From NCBI GenBank assembly GCA_947450365.1, contig CANFVE010000018.1, positions 1 through 54,250 of the forward strand: a stretch of 54,250 bases of DNA. The letters run 5' to 3'. Origin of the DNA: Cytophagaceae bacterium (lineage in GTDB: Bacteria > Bacteroidota > Bacteroidia > Cytophagales > Spirosomataceae). The notes under the pieces are model-generated. The model saw only the letters and a list, made by a program, of their open reading frames with translations. It searched no databases and was not told the DNA's origin. Shown here piece after piece: positions 1 to 8,527 of this stretch. The position numbers and the translations under genes are program-made. Each line of letters begins with the position of its first letter. Within the stretch, counting starts at the first letter, position 1.

Positions 1-159
1 AGTGTCAGCAGCAGCAGTATCAGCAGCAGCAGTATCAACTGGTGCAGCAGCAGCAGTATCAACAGCTACTGAATCAGCAGCAGCTTCAGTTTTTTTCTCA
101 CCACAAGATGCTAAAGTTACCATACCAGCAACGAAAGCTAAAGCGAATACTTTTTTCAT
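1..159 (-). CDS. Ala/Asp/Thr-rich small lipoprotein (3' end missing)
   Basis: The first 53 codons are present; the rest lies beyond the window edge. The N-terminus is a lipoprotein signal peptide (MKKVFALAFVAGMVTLASC), with a lipobox ending at Cys19, so the mature protein should be lipid-anchored. After a short GEKK linker the chain becomes a low-complexity run built from Ala, Asp and Thr, with units of the type VDTAAA and ADTAAADT. These come from near-identical GCA/GCT-GAT-ACT codon blocks. A consensus promoter lies at 187-217. No enzyme family is recognisable. It resembles small abundant Bacteroidota lipoproteins of unknown role. The start codon is the only sensible ATG. The frame and signal are clear; the function is unknown. 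Confidence 0.75.
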   Translation of the reverse strand, partial: MKKVFALAFVAGMVTLASCGEKKTEAAADSVAVDTAAAAPVDTAAADTAAADT

Positions 160-186
160 TTTTGTAATATTTTAAGGTTTGAGCTA

Positions 187-217
187 CAAAACTACTTGAT
201 TAAATGATAACAACAAA
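187..217 (-). promoter_or_regulatory. Promoter of the Ala/Asp/Thr-rich lipoprotein
   Basis: On the minus strand TAGTTTTG (187-194) matches the Bacteroidota -7 element TAnnTTTG. TTTG (214-217) stands 19 bases upstream as the -33 element. The predicted transcript starts near 180, giving a leader of about 20 bases. Confidence 0.6.
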
Positions 218-355
218 TTTTTTTAAGAAAATTTTAAGTTTTTTTTAAGTATTGCCTAATTTTTTCTAAAATATGTGCTTAAATGCCTCTTTGGCCATCT
301 AAGAAATTGAAATTCTTAAGTAATCCTTAAGTTGATGCGTGATTTAAGTCCTAAA

Positions 356-847
356 TTATTTAATTAAGTCCTTAAATCGGTCGTAAAAACCGCTGCTTTT
401 AAAGGTGAATGTTTTGTGCAAAACAAAGTTTGACACAAAACTAAATCCCATCCCTGTCAGGGTTGTGCTGATCTGGGTTATGTTTACTTTTTTGTAGGAA
501 TAGGGGATTTGGAAAAAATAATCTGTGGTAATGGTTTGTAAAAAACGGTAGGGAAGAATGCTGAAAAACCAGGTAACAAATCCTGAAAATGTGGCGACAA
601 TGAGAAATTTGATCATTTCTCGGTTGGTTTGTTGGGATTTCCGAGCATCAAATGCGAATAATTTGGTTAAAATAAATCCAACAACTAAGGAAATAAAATA
701 CGCGGGAAGAATTGAAGATTCATACGGAATTTTAAACCAGTCTTTGATTAAGCCACCAGAAACCAATTGAACAATAGCCCCAGCCCCAGCAATAAAAAAA
801 TAAGCTAGTAAATCTTTCTGATTAAATAGGTTTGATTTTTTTGTCAA
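356..847 (-). CDS. GtrA-like family membrane protein
   Basis: A 163-residue protein with four predicted membrane helices (about 13-31, 46-66, 77-97 and 127-147). It ends in the Asn-Phe-x-Leu-His-Lys-x-Phe-Thr-Phe pattern typical of the GtrA/DPMS superfamily, small membrane proteins that help move or present polyprenyl-linked sugars for cell-surface glycans. The start is a TTG codon at 845-847; no in-frame ATG occurs before residue 78. Only 9 bases separate it from the nuoN stop, so it is probably the last gene of the nuoKLMN transcript, an odd partner for complex I. Family assignment is good; the sugar and partner enzyme cannot be told. Confidence 0.8.
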   Translation of the reverse strand: MTKKSNLFNQKDLLAYFFIAGAGAIVQLVSGGLIKDWFKIPYESSILPAYFISLVVGFILTKLFAFDARKSQQTNREMIKFLIVATFSGFVTWFFSILPYRFLQTITTDYFFQIPYSYKKVNITQISTTLTGMGFSFVSNFVLHKTFTFKSSGFYDRFKDLIK

Positions 848-856
848 GGGCTTACA

Positions 857-2254
857 TTAAAAAATGCTTTTTACGAGACTAGGATATACGCCTAGCACTA
901 ATGTAGCTAACGTGGTGACCCATAAGGTAATTTTAAACAACGTTGGCACCTCAATTTTTTCGATATCACCTTCCTTGAAATAGGCTGCGATAATTCCTTT
1001 GAAATAATAATACACGCCGATGGCAGACATCAAAATAGCCAAGATGATCGGGTAGGTCATATTCCGATTAAAGGTGTCTGAAAACACAAAAAACTTGCCC
1101 CAAAATCCGCCAGTTAACGGAATTCCCGCTAGGGATAATAAAGATATCGTGAAGCAGAATGCTAATCCCGGATTATTTTTGGCTAATCCTTCGAATGATT
1201 GAAAATTCTCTGGTTTTTCTTTCCGACCCGTTTGATAATCAGACACTAAAATGAATACGGCAAATGAGGTAGCTGTCGCTAAAATATAAGCTAAGGAATA
1301 ATACAAAATAGTCGAAGTACTGCTAATTTGATGAGCACTTACGGTCATCAACATATAACCCGCATGCGAAATACTCGAATAGGCTAACATACGCTTGACG
1401 CTTTGCTGATACACCGCTGTCACATTTCCGACGATAAGCGTTAACATGCTGATGAAATAGATCGTCATGACCCAAGTTGAGTAAATGCCCCCAAACACAT
1501 CTCCCACAATATGATATAAGGCGGCAAATCCAGCGGTTTTTACGACTGTGGACATAAACATCGTGAAAATGCTCGGAGCTCCATCATAGACATCAGCCGT
1601 CCAAAAATGGAATGGGGCGGCGGAGACTTTAAATAATAAGCCAACCGTCATTAATAATACGCCGATGTACAAAAAGTTTGGCGTCGACTCAGGTGCGGTT
1701 GAAGCTATAATCGTTCCGATATTTGAGATGTAAAATGAACGTGTTGCGCCATAGACTAAGGTAATTCCAAACAATAATATGCCTGTGGCAAAGGCGCCCA
1801 TTAAGAAATATTTTAATGAGGCTTCATTGGCTCGTAAACTACGTTTATCGGAACCGGTTAACACATACATGGCCACTGAAAGTATTTCCAATCCCACAAA
1901 TAACATAATCATGTGATCAAAAGAAACCATCATAATGGCTCCCACTACGGAAAATAACATCAATGCATAGTATTCCGCGGGATGCGTATGTTCATCGTCA
2001 TTCCCGAACCCTCTTGAAAATGCAACGACTAAAAATGCAGCTAACTGGATTAACAAACTGAAATTAATGGAGGTATTCGTCGTACGAAACATATGACCAA
2101 ACCACAATAATTCTTGGTTCCAATCCGCAGCTGTTAGGGCCATGCCTACCAATAAAAAAACCAAAGTTAAGGATTGAAGCACTTTTCTTGAGAACCAAAA
2201 TCCCAAGAACAAACTACTAATTCCGAAAAGCGATAAAGCAATGATAGCCGTCAT
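857..2254 (-). CDS. nuoN: NADH-quinone oxidoreductase subunit N
   Basis: A 465-residue, highly hydrophobic Mrp-antiporter-like subunit of respiratory complex I, one of the three proton-pumping units of the membrane arm. Family signs include the GLEILSVAMYVLTG helix near residue 120 with its conserved Glu, and the KVSAAPFHFWTADVYDGAP stretch near residue 210, which carries the helix-7 Lys and the HFW-DVY signature. RMLAYSSISHAGYM and the PLTGGFWGKFFVF segment near residue 380 also fit. Length is normal. The ATG start is 26 bases after the nuoM stop, and the order K-L-M-N is the usual one. Confidence 0.96.
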   Translation of the reverse strand: MTAIIALSLFGISSLFLGFWFSRKVLQSLTLVFLLVGMALTAADWNQELLWFGHMFRTTNTSINFSLLIQLAAFLVVAFSRGFGNDDEHTHPAEYYALMLFSVVGAIMMVSFDHMIMLFVGLEILSVAMYVLTGSDKRSLRANEASLKYFLMGAFATGILLFGITLVYGATRSFYISNIGTIIASTAPESTPNFLYIGVLLMTVGLLFKVSAAPFHFWTADVYDGAPSIFTMFMSTVVKTAGFAALYHIVGDVFGGIYSTWVMTIYFISMLTLIVGNVTAVYQQSVKRMLAYSSISHAGYMLMTVSAHQISSTSTILYYSLAYILATATSFAVFILVSDYQTGRKEKPENFQSFEGLAKNNPGLAFCFTISLLSLAGIPLTGGFWGKFFVFSDTFNRNMTYPIILAILMSAIGVYYYFKGIIAAYFKEGDIEKIEVPTLFKITLWVTTLATLVLGVYPSLVKSIF

Positions 2255-2280
2255 ATAGATGCGTTGCTGTTATATTTAAT

Positions 2281-3732
2281 TTATTTTACGAGTTGGGCTA
2301 ATTGAACCACACTCGCCTCACTAAAATTCAAAACCACATTTGGGAAAATACCACCCAATATCACCAAGGCGCATAAGGGAATTAAAACCCATTTTTCAGC
2401 AGCACTTAGGTCTTCAAAATCTTTTGTGATTCTAGATACATTGCCAAACATCGATTTTTGAATCAAACGTAAGGTATACACCGCACCCAAAATAATGGTG
2501 ATTCCAGCGATTATTCCCAAGGTCATTTGGTGATCAAATACACTTTTTAATAATAAAAACTCCCCAATAAATCCATTGGTCAATGGCAAGGCCACCGATC
2601 CTAAACTCAAAATCACAAAACAAACGCTAAGGACATAAGAGGCTTGGGTAATGCCGCCCAATTGGGCTAATTCCCGTGATTTAGTCCGTCTTTCAATCAG
2701 GTCAATCACAAAAAACAATCCCACCACATTAATTCCATGGGAAAGCATTTGGTACAAAGCACCTTGAATACCTTCCACGCTTTGGGTTAACATCCCTGCA
2801 GAAATCAGGCCAACGTGGGCAAAAGAAGAATAGGCTAAAAGTCGTTTCGCATCTTTTTGTTGGATCGCAATAATCGAACCATATATTACACCCACAATCG
2901 ATAAAATCATAGCCGTGGAACCCCATGTAGCCATTCCCAAAGGAAACATAGGTAAAACCAACCGAATTACTCCATAGGTTCCCATTTTCAACATGATCCC
3001 GGATAACAACATCGTCCCTTGCGTAGGGGAAGTTGTATAGGTATCTGGCTGCCAGGTATGAAAGGGGAATATCGGCATTTTAATTGCGAAGGCGATGAAA
3101 AAAGCTAGGAATAAATAGCCTTGATGTTGGGCCGTAAGCCCATGTGCAGTCTGATACAAAACCTCCATATCTGCCGAATGAATCTGGCCTGGGGTGCGTA
3201 AATACACATAAATTAGCCCAATCAATAAAAATAGGGAGCCGAATAAGGTATATACGAAAAACTTAAACGAAATCGCTTGTCGGTTTTCGCCCCCATAGAT
3301 GGATGCCAAAAAGTAAATAGGCAATAATGAAGCCTCGAAAAAGAAATAAAACAAAAAGGCGTCTTTGGCCAAAAATGCGCCCATTAAGGCGGTTTGCATC
3401 GTCAAGATTAAGCCTTGGTATTGAGCGTTATTGGCTTTGTCAGTTCTCGCGGTCGTAGCAATAATAAAAGGGACCAAAAGTGCACAAAGGCCAATTAAAA
3501 TTCCACTGATTCCATCGGCCAATAAGGAAAAGGAAATCCCCACTTCCGGAATCCAATCATGCAGATAGCTTTGTGGACTAGCGGACTCAGCCATTTGGCT
3601 TAAGACATATCCAGCAGCGACTAATTCAATCAGCGATGCCGCGAAAGACCAAATAAATGCCTTTGCTGGCTTAAGGATCAATAAAATAAGCCCGACCACC
3701 AATGGGAAAAATAGGATAAAAAGTAAATTCAT
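2281..3732 (-). CDS. nuoM: NADH-quinone oxidoreductase subunit M
   Basis: A 483-residue proton-pumping subunit of the complex I membrane arm, with about 14 membrane helices. Recognisable segments are FYFFFEASLLPIYFLAS with the essential helix-5 Glu (about residue 133), KMPIFPFHTWQPDTYTTSP with the helix-7 Lys (about 218), the KRLLAYSSFAHVG motif near 300, and PLTNGFIGEFLLL near 380. The size is typical for NuoM. It lies 21 bases downstream of nuoL and starts with ATG. Confidence 0.96.
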   Translation of the reverse strand: MNLLFILFFPLVVGLILLILKPAKAFIWSFAASLIELVAAGYVLSQMAESASPQSYLHDWIPEVGISFSLLADGISGILIGLCALLVPFIIATTARTDKANNAQYQGLILTMQTALMGAFLAKDAFLFYFFFEASLLPIYFLASIYGGENRQAISFKFFVYTLFGSLFLLIGLIYVYLRTPGQIHSADMEVLYQTAHGLTAQHQGYLFLAFFIAFAIKMPIFPFHTWQPDTYTTSPTQGTMLLSGIMLKMGTYGVIRLVLPMFPLGMATWGSTAMILSIVGVIYGSIIAIQQKDAKRLLAYSSFAHVGLISAGMLTQSVEGIQGALYQMLSHGINVVGLFFVIDLIERRTKSRELAQLGGITQASYVLSVCFVILSLGSVALPLTNGFIGEFLLLKSVFDHQMTLGIIAGITIILGAVYTLRLIQKSMFGNVSRITKDFEDLSAAEKWVLIPLCALVILGGIFPNVVLNFSEASVVQLAQLVK

Positions 3733-3753
3733 GCCTTTTTCGTCAAATAAAAT

Positions 3754-5634
3754 TTATAAGATCCAGGATTTTAATCCCAAAAACAAAATGATGGAAATGG
3801 AAATGACCATCAAAAAAACATAATAACCAACATTGCCCGTTTGCGCCTTCCTAATTTCAGTGGACGCATATTGAACACCTTTTCCAATTCCTTCTACGAA
3901 TAAATCGATGACCAAGAAATCAATGACCTGGGCAAAGAAATTCGACATTAGCGCAATCGGTTTTACAAATAATACATCATACAATTCATCAATGTAAAAC
4001 TTATGATACACCACTTTTTGAATACCTGAAATCGCTGCATCTTCCGATGGAACCGATTTCTTCACACCAAATATGTAAATAGCTAAAAATGCCGGCAAAA
4101 ATGCGGCCATTAAGGGAGCCCCCATTTCCAAACTCAAAAAGGAAACCTCACCCAAGCCTTCTGATTCAGGCAATAATGGGGCTAACCAAGTAGCTAAAAA
4201 TTCATGACCTCCCGCAAAATGGGGCAAATTAATCAGTCCGCCACCGACCGAAAACACAGCTAATACCATCAAAGGTATCGTCATCGACAAAGGAGATTCA
4301 TGTAGATGATGCGCCTGTTTTTCAGTTCCCCTAAACTCTCCCCAAAAAGTGAGAATAAAGACACGGAACATATAAAAGGACGTCAATGCCGAACCCAATA
4401 TCGCCAAGCCCCACATCCATGGGTCGTGGTGATATAAATGCGCTAAAATTTCATCTTTCGAGAAGAAACCCGCAAAAGGCGGAATGCCGGCAATCGCAAT
4501 GGTTCCTAATAAAAAGGTCACATAGGTAATCGGCATTTTATTCTTTAGTCCCCCCATCATCCGAATGTCCTGCTCATCGGACATTGCATGAATCACTGAA
4601 CCTGCACCTAAGAATAACAAAGCTTTAAAGAACGCATGCGTCATCACATGGAAAAAGGAAGCCGAATAAGCCGAAGCCCCCAAACCCATAAACATATAGC
4701 CTAATTGGGATACCGTAGAATAGGCCAATACCTTCTTAATATCATTTTGAAATAAGCCAATCGCCGCACCCAATAAGGCCGTGGCCAATCCAATCCAACC
4801 CACAAAATGCAAGACCTCCGGACTTAATTCAAAAAGGACATTCGCCCGAATAACCATATATATACCGGCTGTGACCATCGTCGCCGCATGGATCAAGGCC
4901 GAAACGGGAGTAGGTCCTGCCATCGCATCGGGTAACCAGGTAAATAGGGGAATTTGAGCGGATTTACCCATAGCCCCAACAAACAAACAAAAGGCAATTA
5001 AACCCACATTGTCCGGAACATCCCCCGCTTGAATCGCTGAAAAAATATCCGCATAATTTGTATTCCCGAAATGCTGAATCAATAAAAAGATACCGGCCAA
5101 AAAGCCTAAATCCCCAATCCGGTTCATAATAAACGCCTTACGCGCCGCATCCCCATAGCTGTTCTTTTGATTCCAAAAACCAATCAATAAATAAGAACAA
5201 AGTCCTACGCCTTCCCAACCAATAAATAAAACCGTGAAATTGGCCCCTAAAACCAAAATGAGCATAAAAAACACGAATAAATTCAAAAAGGCAAAAAACT
5301 TACCCAATCCCTTGTCATGCGCCATATAACCCATCGAATACAAGTGTATTAAGGTCCCCACGCCCGTAATGACAAGCAACATCATAATCGACAAGGCGTC
5401 GATTTGAAAAGCCAAGGGAATCGATAAATCCCCCACCTTAATCCACTCACTCAAGGTTAAAATTTGAGTCGTTCCATCAAAATTTAAAAACAATTGCATG
5501 GACAATATAAAAGCAACCAACGGAGGAATCGTCCCAATAATGCCAGCCAAGGACTTTGAAATACGAGGAAAACCTAAGCCATTAATTGCAAATCCCAACA
5601 AGGGCAACAGAGGTATTAAATAGATGAATGACAT
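3754..5634 (-). CDS. nuoL: NADH-quinone oxidoreductase subunit L
   Basis: A 626-residue distal proton-pumping subunit of complex I. NuoL hallmarks are the N-terminal YLIPLLPLLGFAINGLG, the GWEGVGLCSYLLIGFW motif near residue 140 with its conserved Glu, and KSAQIPLFTWLPDAMAGPT (about 224-242), followed by PVSALIHAATMVTAG. KVLAYSTVSQLGYM and a C-terminal extension that should form the long lateral helix and a final anchor helix are also present. It begins 3 bases after the nuoK stop, so the two are probably translationally coupled. Confidence 0.97.
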   Translation of the reverse strand: MSFIYLIPLLPLLGFAINGLGFPRISKSLAGIIGTIPPLVAFILSMQLFLNFDGTTQILTLSEWIKVGDLSIPLAFQIDALSIMMLLVITGVGTLIHLYSMGYMAHDKGLGKFFAFLNLFVFFMLILVLGANFTVLFIGWEGVGLCSYLLIGFWNQKNSYGDAARKAFIMNRIGDLGFLAGIFLLIQHFGNTNYADIFSAIQAGDVPDNVGLIAFCLFVGAMGKSAQIPLFTWLPDAMAGPTPVSALIHAATMVTAGIYMVIRANVLFELSPEVLHFVGWIGLATALLGAAIGLFQNDIKKVLAYSTVSQLGYMFMGLGASAYSASFFHVMTHAFFKALLFLGAGSVIHAMSDEQDIRMMGGLKNKMPITYVTFLLGTIAIAGIPPFAGFFSKDEILAHLYHHDPWMWGLAILGSALTSFYMFRVFILTFWGEFRGTEKQAHHLHESPLSMTIPLMVLAVFSVGGGLINLPHFAGGHEFLATWLAPLLPESEGLGEVSFLSLEMGAPLMAAFLPAFLAIYIFGVKKSVPSEDAAISGIQKVVYHKFYIDELYDVLFVKPIALMSNFFAQVIDFLVIDLFVEGIGKGVQYASTEIRKAQTGNVGYYVFLMVISISIILFLGLKSWIL

Positions 5635-5637
5635 AAA

Positions 5638-5979
5638 TTAATTTTTTAACTTATTGAGGATCCCGATATCGATGCTTTGAATGTTTCGATATATCATCAC
5701 AATGATCGCAAGGCCCACCGCTACTTCAGCCGCGGCAACCGCCATAATGAAAAAGACAAAAATTTGGCCAGATGGGTCCGAATAATACGATGAAAATGCA
5801 GCCAACAATAAATTCACAGCATTTAACATCAACTCAATCGCCATAAACACAATAATGGCATTTCTTCTCGTTAACACCCCCAAGATCCCAATACAAAACA
5901 AAGCCGAGCTTAAGATGACGTAATGAGTTAACGGGATAGTCCGAATTATTTCAGGTATTGATTGCATGGTTGATATCAT
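5638..5979 (-). CDS. nuoK: NADH-quinone oxidoreductase subunit K
   Basis: A small three-helix membrane subunit of complex I (113 residues from this ATG; family usually about 100). The core [20 protein letters not shown], then [20 protein letters not shown] with the two conserved Glu-region helices, and the [17 protein letters not shown] helix are diagnostic. A second in-frame ATG at residue 5 (5967) would give a more typical N-terminus, so the start is uncertain by four codons. It is the first gene of this nuo block. nuoJ and everything upstream in a normal nuo operon is absent, and the neighbour upstream is an unrelated exonuclease. Confidence 0.94.
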   Translation of the reverse strand: MISTMQSIPEIIRTIPLTHYVILSSALFCIGILGVLTRRNAIIVFMAIELMLNAVNLLLAAFSSYYSDPSGQIFVFFIMAVAAAEVAVGLAIIVMIYRNIQSIDIGILNKLKN

Positions 5980-5996
5980 TAGGCAATTATGCGAGG

Positions 5997-6004
5997 CAAA
6001 AATA
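5997..6004 (-). promoter_or_regulatory. -7 element of the nuoKLMN operon
   Basis: TATTTTTG on the minus strand fits TAnnTTTG and would start transcription near 5990, just before the nuoK ATG. A TTTG at 6030-6033 is 25 bases away, rather far for the -33 element. Confidence 0.45.
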
Positions 6005-6039
6005 CGAATTAAACTTAAATATTCGTCATCAAAATCCGC

Positions 6040-6849
6040 CTAGCGTTGAAATCCTTGTAATTTAATTTCGGTTAATTTTCGTTTGGTATCCATCGCAAAA
6101 TCTCCCTTCATCATCCAATCATAATAAGAAGGATCTGATTTTAACACCTCCAAGACCGGTCGGCCCGAATGCTTTCCAAAATTAAAAACCGCCACTCTTT
6201 CTTTATTATACACCATGCGATTCGCATAATCGATCGAATTCGATACCGACAATTCATGCAATTTGTTCACATCATTCTGAATCGGAAAATATTCCTCGCC
6301 TTTCTCATCCTTCAAAGCCACGTGTTCATAATGCTTCACCTGCGCATTTAACACCTCCAAGGTAGCCAGCACATCCGCTTCCGCCCCATGCGCCCCAATC
6401 AAATCCTTACCACAATAAAACTTAAACGCCGCCGTCAAATTCCGGGGCTCCATCATATGAAAAATTCGCTGCGCATCGACCAATTTCCTGTTTTTCATAT
6501 CGAAATCAATCTCATTGCGCAAAAACTCCTCCACCAACATCGGCACATCAAATCGATTCGAATTAAATCCCGCTAAATCACAACCCTCCAAAAATCCTGC
6601 CAATGATTTCGCGACCTGCTTAAACTGGGGCTCATCTTTCACATCCTCATCATAAATGCCATGAACCAAGGAAGCCTCCAAGGGAATAGGAATCCCCGGA
6701 TTTAAGCGCTTCGTTTTCACCTCCACCGTTCCATCCACATGCGCTTTGGCAATCGCAATTTCAACGATGCGGTCCTTATTAACCATCACTCCCGTCGTTT
6801 CCAAATCAAAAAAGGCAAGTGGTTTCTTTAATTTTAACTGATGCTCCAT
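6040..6849 (-). CDS. DEDDh 3'-5' exonuclease with ExoX-type C-terminal domain
   Basis: A 269-residue protein. The N-terminal half is a DnaQ-like exonuclease: FFDLETTG (Asp15 and Glu17, motif I), GFNSNRFDVPML (motif II Asp) and AHGAEADVLAT (motif III His and Asp) give the DEDDh metal-binding set. The C-terminal part (about 215-265) has the FGKHSGRPVLEV...YYDWM pattern of the exodeoxyribonuclease X C-terminal domain. It should degrade single-stranded or nicked DNA ends in repair. There is no polymerase-interaction module to suggest it is the replicative DnaQ. The ATG start sits 22 bases from a strong -7 element. It is transcribed divergently from the downstream HAD gene. Confidence 0.85.
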   Translation of the reverse strand: MEHQLKLKKPLAFFDLETTGVMVNKDRIVEIAIAKAHVDGTVEVKTKRLNPGIPIPLEASLVHGIYDEDVKDEPQFKQVAKSLAGFLEGCDLAGFNSNRFDVPMLVEEFLRNEIDFDMKNRKLVDAQRIFHMMEPRNLTAAFKFYCGKDLIGAHGAEADVLATLEVLNAQVKHYEHVALKDEKGEEYFPIQNDVNKLHELSVSNSIDYANRMVYNKERVAVFNFGKHSGRPVLEVLKSDPSYYDWMMKGDFAMDTKRKLTEIKLQGFQR

Positions 6850-6871
6850 AGCTCATTTTTTATACTAGCGA

Positions 6872-6896
6872 CAAAGGTAGCTTATTATTACCTTTG
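6872..6896. promoter_or_regulatory. Mirror-image pair of divergent -7 promoter elements
   Basis: CAAAGGTA (6872-6879, the minus-strand TACCTTTG for the exonuclease) and TACCTTTG (6889-6896, plus strand, for the HAD gene) form perfect 8-base inverted arms with a 9-base spacer. Both match the Bacteroidota -7 consensus. The plus-strand start codon lies only 4 bases beyond its element, so that transcript is probably leaderless or nearly so. Confidence 0.6.
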
Positions 6897-6900
6897 TTCG

Positions 6901-7590
6901 ATGAAATTTACCCCCAAAGCCTTATTTTTTGATTGGGATCATACCCTTTGGGACCATGACCGAAACGCAAAAGAAGTCATTTTCGACCTCCTGGACGAAT
7001 TTAACCTTCCTCAAACGGTCCATAAATCAAAAGAGGATCTGTGGTCTATTTTTCACCTTGTCAATGATCAAATTTGGAGCGAATATCAACTCGGGCAAAT
7101 TTCCCAACAAACCCTTCGCGAAACCCGCTTTCTTCGATTTTTTCAAAAAGTCAACTTTGAGGGTCCCGCGCAAGAATTTTCAGAACAATTTCTCTATCGG
7201 ACGCCTCGGAAAACGCATGTTTTCGATGGCGTACACGAACTCATTCCGGAACTAGCCCAGCGCTTTCCCCTATTTATTTTGACCAATGGATTCGATGATA
7301 TCCAACACGTGAAGGTCACCGGAACCGGACTTAGCCCCTATTTTCAATCCATCATCACCTCCGAGATGGCAGGTGCCAAAAAACCAGATGCCCAGTTTTT
7401 TACCTATGCCCTGGAATTGGCTGCCTGTGAAGCGCATGAAGTGCTTATGATCGGCGACCATCCTATTTTCGATATAGAAGGGGCAAAAAATGTAGGTATT
7501 CCGACGATCCATGTCGATTACCTTCAGAAATTTCCTGAATCATCCCCTCGGATTCAACATATTCAGGAACTTAAAAATTGCTTGATTTAA
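6901..7590 (+). CDS. YjjG-like HAD-superfamily 5'-nucleotidase
   Basis: A 229-residue HAD hydrolase. Motif I is FFDWDHTLWD (nucleophile Asp11, acid/base Asp13), motif II is ILTNGF, motif III is the Lys of GAKKPDAQFF and motif IV is MIGDHPIFDIEGA. The helical cap between motifs I and II and the overall match to the YjjG subgroup suggest a noncanonical pyrimidine nucleotide 5'-phosphatase (house-cleaning of nucleotide pools). I chose the ATG at 6901 rather than the ATG at 6841, because the earlier one would lie upstream of the -7 box at 6889-6896. The stop codon abuts the stop of the convergent nuclease gene. Confidence 0.82.
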   Translation: MKFTPKALFFDWDHTLWDHDRNAKEVIFDLLDEFNLPQTVHKSKEDLWSIFHLVNDQIWSEYQLGQISQQTLRETRFLRFFQKVNFEGPAQEFSEQFLYRTPRKTHVFDGVHELIPELAQRFPLFILTNGFDDIQHVKVTGTGLSPYFQSIITSEMAGAKKPDAQFFTYALELAACEAHEVLMIGDHPIFDIEGAKNVGIPTIHVDYLQKFPESSPRIQHIQELKNCLI

Positions 7591-8214
7591 TTATTCAAAT
7601 AAAGACAATTGATTATCATTCGCCTTGCGGTCGAAAATCTTTTTGTCTCGAATGAATTTTTTATGGTCTTCCAGGAAGAAGATGAAATCTTCAATTTGTT
7701 GGTATAAGGGATTAAAATCATAGTGATTCAACTCATACGTTTCCACATACAGCTGTTTGAAATCCGTAATCACATAATCCAATCGCTCAATGCCGTACTT
7801 TTGAAGTCCTAATAAATAGAGGTTTTGATGATTTTTGACAAAGCGTCCGGGTTCGTAATAGGAGGTGCTTTTTAGATCAAAGGCAATGTGATCGCCCACA
7901 CCATCGACATAGCCGTAAATTTGTGCGTTCTTGTGACGCGCCTCGACATAAAACTGGGTTTTATATTTTTCGGGAATGAGTTGGCGCGCCTGGTCGATGA
8001 TTCCTTCTTCAAAAAGCTCTTCATTTTCGCCTAAAATGACGGCGCGTTCGAAATCCATGCCTTTTTGTTGGGCTTTGCTCGTCGGCTTCCGCACCCGATT
8101 AATCCGCTCTATCATCTCGATATCATCCACGATGATTTTCCCAAAGGAATCACGCGCCTGACTTTGATATAAGGAAAATGAATTTAAAAGCGTTGGATAT
8201 AATCGGTATAACAT
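7591..8214 (-). CDS. PD-(D/E)XK nuclease superfamily protein
   Basis: A 207-residue protein with a RecB/Cas4-like nuclease core: Glu56 in KGMDFE, Asp104 in YGYVDGVGD, then AFDLKST (Asp113-x-Lys115), the classic E-Dn-DxK metal site. A Tyr/Phe-rich C-terminal helix region follows (FIFFLEDHKKF), and the tail NQLSLFE resembles a clamp-binding peptide (QLSLF), which would tie it to the replication clamp. No helicase domain is attached. Its role in DNA repair is inferred. It lies tail-to-tail with the HAD gene and upstream of nothing obviously linked. Confidence 0.8.
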   Translation of the reverse strand: MLYRLYPTLLNSFSLYQSQARDSFGKIIVDDIEMIERINRVRKPTSKAQQKGMDFERAVILGENEELFEEGIIDQARQLIPEKYKTQFYVEARHKNAQIYGYVDGVGDHIAFDLKSTSYYEPGRFVKNHQNLYLLGLQKYGIERLDYVITDFKQLYVETYELNHYDFNPLYQQIEDFIFFLEDHKKFIRDKKIFDRKANDNQLSLFE

Positions 8215-8223
8215 GGGGGCAAT

Positions 8224-8526
8224 TTATCCAATTTGAAGTCGGGATACAATTTCATTTCCGATTAAATGCGTTTCGGTAATTTCGGCCACATCTTCTATTT
8301 GGACATTTCCATAGAATACGCCTTCGGGATAAACGACCATCGCAGGACCTTTTCCACAAAAATCGAGGCAACCTGATTTTTGAATTCGAATCTTTTCGGC
8401 GCCTCCTTGTTTCGCCCATTCGGCGCGAAATGCGTCCACTAATTCCGAACCATGGCCCGAACCGCAACATTTTTTAGGAGCGTCTTTGTCGTTTGAGCAA
8501 ATGAAAACGTGTTTTGAATAATGCAT
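8224..8526 (-). CDS. Thioredoxin-fold (2Fe-2S) ferredoxin-like protein
   Basis: A 100-residue protein of the thioredoxin-like 2Fe-2S ferredoxin type, related to the C-terminal domain of NuoE. Candidate cluster ligands are Cys10 (VFICSND), Cys20/Cys21 (KKCCG), Cys53 and Cys57 (GCLDFCGKGP). The GPAMVVYPEGVFYG segment is typical of the family. It probably carries electrons or an iron-sulfur cluster; the partner is unknown. It sits 1 base from the exonuclease III stop, so the two are co-transcribed. Confidence 0.88.
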   Translation of the reverse strand: MHYSKHVFICSNDKDAPKKCCGSGHGSELVDAFRAEWAKQGGAEKIRIQKSGCLDFCGKGPAMVVYPEGVFYGNVQIEDVAEITETHLIGNEIVSRLQIG

Positions 8527-8527
8527 A

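Noticed and set aside
1-110. GCAGCAGCAGTATC repeats at the window start as a possible non-coding repeat array or CRISPR
   Set aside because: The units stay in frame with a lipoprotein reading on the minus strand (53 codons, no stop), so they are coding low complexity; no spacers of CRISPR type.
8224-8526. 2Fe-2S protein as a displaced nuoE of complex I
   Set aside because: It has only the thioredoxin-fold 2Fe-2S part, lacks the N-terminal helical domain of NuoE and is in an operon with exonuclease III; it fits the stand-alone ferredoxin family better.
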